Shown here one piece after another: positions 12,617-15,226 of a DNA stretch of 15,226 nucleotides (positions within the stretch are counted from its first letter, which is position 1; each line of letters starts with the position of its first letter). This DNA is from CAZYPB01 sp964649265. GTDB taxonomy: Archaea; Micrarchaeota; Micrarchaeia; Burarchaeales; JAKAKT01. Under the pieces are notes generated by a model. That model made no database searches. It was given only the letters and a program-made list of their open reading frames with translations, and was not told where the DNA came from. Location of the stretch: positions 1 through 15,226 of the forward strand of contig CAZYPB010000023.1 of the NCBI GenBank assembly GCA_964649265.1, given 5' to 3'. A program made the translations under genes and the position numbers.

Positions 12617-13498
12617 ATGCCCCAAAGTTCTACTATGGGAGATAAACCTGTTCTATTGAAAAGTCCGAACGCATCAGATATCTCAATCTTAGGGGAGGAA
12701 TTTCAAACAAAGAGCTTCCCAGATGGAGAGAGTTACATAAGAATACCTGTTAGTTGCTCTGGAAAAAAAGTGTTTGTACTCCACAGGTGCTATCCTGAAC
12801 CGGATTCATCCCTCATCCAACTGTTTCTTGTACTGAAACAATTGAAGGAGATGGGAGCTTCAGAGATCACTGCAATTGTGCCATATCTCCCATATGCAAG
12901 ACAGGACAAGAGATTTCTTGAGGGAGAGGCAATGAGCTCTAGTACGATATGCCGCATAATGAAGAGCCTTGGTTGCGATAAATTAATTACGTTCGACTGT
13001 CATTTTCTGAAAAAGGAGGGAGATTTTGTTTACGGAGGCCTAAACATAAAGAACATAAGCCTTGGAAAAAAAGTTGCAGATAAACTTAGGAAGGGCCTCA
13101 AGGATACGATAGTCATATCTCCAGATGAAGGAGCAAGGTATCTAACTGAAAAGGAAAGAAACAGTGGAGTCATGAAAAAGGTTAGAGGGGAATATGGTGG
13201 GGGAAAGAGCGCTTACAGGGAGATATCCAGCCTAAAAGCAGAATTCGATGTTGAAAACAAGAACGTTATAATATTGGACGATATGATAGCTGGAGGTAGC
13301 ACAATGATCAAGGCATTGAAATTATGCAGAGATAAGAAAGCTAAAACCATTAGGTGCGGGGCAGTGCATGGTCTTTTTCTTAATGATGCATTGAAAAAAC
13401 TAAAGGATAACGGAGCTTCTGACATCGCATGCACAAACAGCATACCTTCAGATGCATCAGCTGTAGACATATCTGAAGCCTTAAGAGGGCTTATATGA
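12617..13498 (+). CDS. prs: Ribose-phosphate pyrophosphokinase (PRPP synthetase)
   Basis: Makes PRPP from ribose 5-phosphate and ATP for nucleotide, histidine and NAD synthesis. Visible motifs: FPDGESYIRI (34-43), the active-site flexible region PYLPYARQDKRFLEGEAMSS (89-108), FDCH near 126-129, ISPDEGA (167-173), and the PRPP-binding loop VIILDDMIAGGSTM (217-230). Length from ATG 12617 is 293 aa, usual for archaeal enzymes. ATG 12635 (MGDKPVLL) is another plausible start; ATG 12569 is unlikely because it overlaps the divergent gene and precedes the TATA box. The TGA overlaps the hxlB ATG, so the two are co-translated, which fits ribose 5-phosphate supply by the ribulose monophosphate pathway. 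Confidence 0.95.
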   Translation: MPQSSTMGDKPVLLKSPNASDISILGEEFQTKSFPDGESYIRIPVSCSGKKVFVLHRCYPEPDSSLIQLFLVLKQLKEMGASEITAIVPYLPYARQDKRFLEGEAMSSSTICRIMKSLGCDKLITFDCHFLKKEGDFVYGGLNIKNISLGKKVADKLRKGLKDTIVISPDEGARYLTEKERNSGVMKKVRGEYGGGKSAYREISSLKAEFDVENKNVIILDDMIAGGSTMIKALKLCRDKKAKTIRCGAVHGLFLNDALKKLKDNGASDIACTNSIPSDASAVDISEALRGLI

Positions 13499-14073
13499 AA
13501 GTTAAAAAGAAGATGCAGTACCTAACAACTCTCATATATGAACAGTGTAAAGATATTGATGAAAAAGAGATAGACAATTTGCTTAGGTATATAATGGAAA
13601 GTAAAAGGATATTCGTTGTCGGTGCGGGAAGGAGTGGGCTTGTTGGAAAGGCCTTTGGAATGCGACTTATGCATCTTGGTTTTAGGGTGTATATCGTTGG
13701 AGAAACAGTAACTCCTGCTGTGAAAAAGGGAGATCTTCTTATTGCAATAAGTGGTTCAGCAAAGACTAATTACGTTAACGCAGTGTCCGTAGCTGCGAAG
13801 AGCATGGATGCGAAAGTAGCGCTTATAACTTCTCATCCAGAGACATATTTGGGAAGGAAAGCAGATTGCACTGTTAAGATAACTGGTAGACCTGGGGGAG
13901 GAGGGAGAAATTATGCTGAACGGCAGATAAAAGGAGACCATGAACCGCTGACCCCGCTTGGGACTCTTTTTGAACTATCTTGCCTTATTTTTCTGGAGAC
14001 ACTTGTTGCTGAATTAATGAAGATAAAGGGAAAGAAAGAGATACACATGAAGGAAAGACACAGCAATGTCTAA
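13495..14073 (+). CDS. hxlB: 6-phospho-3-hexuloisomerase (SIS domain)
   Basis: Interconverts fructose 6-phosphate and 3-hexulose 6-phosphate. In archaea, with 3-hexulose-6-phosphate synthase (HxlA), it works in reverse to make ribulose 5-phosphate and formaldehyde, replacing the oxidative pentose phosphate pathway. The SIS fold is clear: IFVVGAGRSGLVGKAFGMRLMHLG (39-62), VGETVTPAVKKGDLLIAISGSAKT (68-91), and the PHI-family C-terminus PLGTLFELSCLIFLE (154-168) ending in MKERHSNV. The 192-aa length is normal. GAGGG five bases before ATG 13495 and the start-stop overlap with prs support the start. HxlA is not in the window; it is sometimes fused or distant. The stop overlaps that of the convergent membrane protein. 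Confidence 0.93.
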   Translation: MKVKKKMQYLTTLIYEQCKDIDEKEIDNLLRYIMESKRIFVVGAGRSGLVGKAFGMRLMHLGFRVYIVGETVTPAVKKGDLLIAISGSAKTNYVNAVSVAAKSMDAKVALITSHPETYLGRKADCTVKITGRPGGGGRNYAERQIKGDHEPLTPLGTLFELSCLIFLETLVAELMKIKGKKEIHMKERHSNV

Positions 14074-15226
14074 TCTCTCAATCGAGTTATGTGGAAGAAA
14101 CCATCGTCATATATCCTGTCTCCATCAGAATACGTTAGGTTCTTCCTGTCTGGTCTTGGGGGCCAGAATATCTCATCCTCCATTGCCAGGGTTACGTTGA
14201 ATTTCCTTGCGGGAGTCAGGTTCCCAGTGTAATAGAATTCATCCTCTGCTTCGAATTTTTCAAGAGAAGCGTATTCCACATATAGATCTGCAAGAGACGT
14301 TCTCTTTCCAACATATGCTTGAAGATGGCCATACATCGGATCGAGCACAAGCGAATCCTGGGTCGAAGTATGTTCTCTTAGGAAAAACATTGGAGATAGG
14401 CACATGTCATTTGAAACTCCCCATGTACACCAATCAGTTGTCCCAGAATGTATAAGTGGTATTGTGATTACATTAAGGAAAAGAAAAACGCAGACTATGA
14501 ATAGGTTTCTTCTGTCATTCAATTCCTTTTCAAATGCAAGCGGAAATAGAGCAGCAAAAAGGACAGTTAGAAGAACGTTCACTCTGTAGAGCACAAACGC
14601 ATTAACAAATGAAAAGAAGATCACTGCTAAAGATGGGATTCTATATCCTTTCTTAAAGAAAGCTAGGAATGAAAGAAGAAGTAATGGAAGTAGCAAAAGA
14701 AACTCAAAATGCATCCCATTTAGTCCATATGTAAAGAAGTACCCCCAACGGTTAGGAACTATCTCGTATGGAAGACCGCTTCTGAAGAATATTGGAACAT
14801 AGAACAACAGGGAAAGAGTAATTGCAAGAACCGGAGTAACTACTGTATTCTTTAGATCTATCTTGAATTTCTTTGCAGCATAGAGATAGAACGGATATAT
14901 GAATATTGTTATTGGGTGTGTTGAAAATGAAACTGCAAGGAAGATAAATGAAAGGGGGAATGGAACCATAAGGGACAGATTAAGCATTATATATGCAAAC
15001 GTATGAAGCGAAAGTGTTGTTGCAGTCATTGTAAAAAACCATTGGAGAAGAATAAACGCAGTTGCAATCATCGCAGCCCTTCTTGAGAATCTATGGAACA
15101 CAGCATATGTTGATGCGCAGAATAGAAACGCAAGTATTATTTGGAAAGGTACTCGGAACGAAGAGAAATCTGATGCCCCGATAATCCAAGCTATTGATGC
15201 TGCAAGATCAAAGAATGCTGGAGGAT
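14070..15226 (-). CDS. Multi-pass membrane protein, possible GT-C glycosyltransferase, 5' end outside window
   Basis: The frame stays open to the right edge, adding 41 residues (beginning PPAFFDLAASIAWIIG) before the apparent GTG at 15101, which is therefore probably internal; 384 residues are visible. About eight hydrophobic segments occupy residues 1-255, followed by a soluble C-terminal domain of about 130 residues (SLVLDPMYGHLQAYVGKRTSLADLYVEYASLEKF). A PP-F motif between helices and a soluble tail with a DP-x-x-G-x-L-x-A-x-x-G pattern resemble lipid-linked-sugar (GT-C/GT39-like) glycosyltransferases, but the catalytic acidic loop would be upstream of the window, so the function is inferred. 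If correct, the sequon-rich archaellin and surface protein in this window are possible substrates. A transporter or other polytopic protein is not excluded. Confidence 0.65.
   Translation of the reverse strand, partial: PPAFFDLAASIAWIIGASDFSSFRVPFQIILAFLFCASTYAVFHRFSRRAAMIATAFILLQWFFTMTATTLSLHTFAYIMLNLSLMVPFPLSFIFLAVSFSTHPITIFIYPFYLYAAKKFKIDLKNTVVTPVLAITLSLLFYVPIFFRSGLPYEIVPNRWGYFFTYGLNGMHFEFLLLLPLLLLSFLAFFKKGYRIPSLAVIFFSFVNAFVLYRVNVLLTVLFAALFPLAFEKELNDRRNLFIVCVFLFLNVITIPLIHSGTTDWCTWGVSNDMCLSPMFFLREHTSTQDSLVLDPMYGHLQAYVGKRTSLADLYVEYASLEKFEAEDEFYYTGNLTPARKFNVTLAMEDEIFWPPRPDRKNLTYSDGDRIYDDGFFHITRLRD

Overview
The window looks archaeal. It carries an archaeal class-1 release factor (aRF1), an archaeal-type TyrRS, a stand-alone KEOPS kinase Bud32, a DUF359 GTP-dependent dephospho-CoA kinase, an archaellin with a class III signal peptide, and a tiny arginine/lysine-rich eL41-like ribosomal protein. 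Many starts have an AT-rich TATA-like box about 25 bp upstream, often with no room for a leader. Two genes are more typical of bacteria (NrdR and a bacterial/eukaryal-type SerRS). Compact packing and lineage-specific proteins would suit a small-genome euryarchaeal or DPANN-like lineage, but I cannot place it further. No tRNA, rRNA, CRISPR array, insertion sequence or other mobile element was seen.

Layout: (1) 1-3322, plus strand: a likely operon of two membrane-anchored, cysteine-containing proteins with related outer C-terminal domains, followed by quinolinate synthase NadA. (2) 3349-4016: an orphan archaellin behind two exact tandem copies of a TATA-containing 15-mer. (3) 7064-4026, minus strand: a tight operon nrdR, a DUF1858 redox-disulfide protein, serS and prf1; the release factor lacks the usual C-terminal minidomain. 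(4) 7151-9439, plus strand: a 394-aa protein I do not recognise, then a coupled Roadblock/LC7 protein and a KaiC/RecA-like protein with damaged Walker motifs. (5) 10494-9436, minus strand: tyrS, divergent from the eL41-like gene at 10567. (6) 11149-10730, minus strand: a non-standard stretch holding a candidate structured RNA (about 208 nt core, closed by a perfect 8-bp terminal helix at the TATA-predicted start) and a small leaderless ORF. (7) bud32 (minus) and the dephospho-CoA kinase (plus) diverge from one near-symmetrical TATA box. (8) A small two-helix membrane protein (minus), then prs and hxlB (plus, ATGA-type overlap), which together suggest ribulose-monophosphate-pathway supply of pentose for PRPP. 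(9) A multi-pass membrane protein, possibly a GT-C glycosyltransferase, runs off the right edge.

Three of the four convergent gene pairs share a 4-bp stop-codon overlap. Start choices below use two recurring signals: a GGTG-type Shine-Dalgarno 5-6 nt before the start, including TTG and GTG starts, or a TATA box about 25 bp before a leaderless start.
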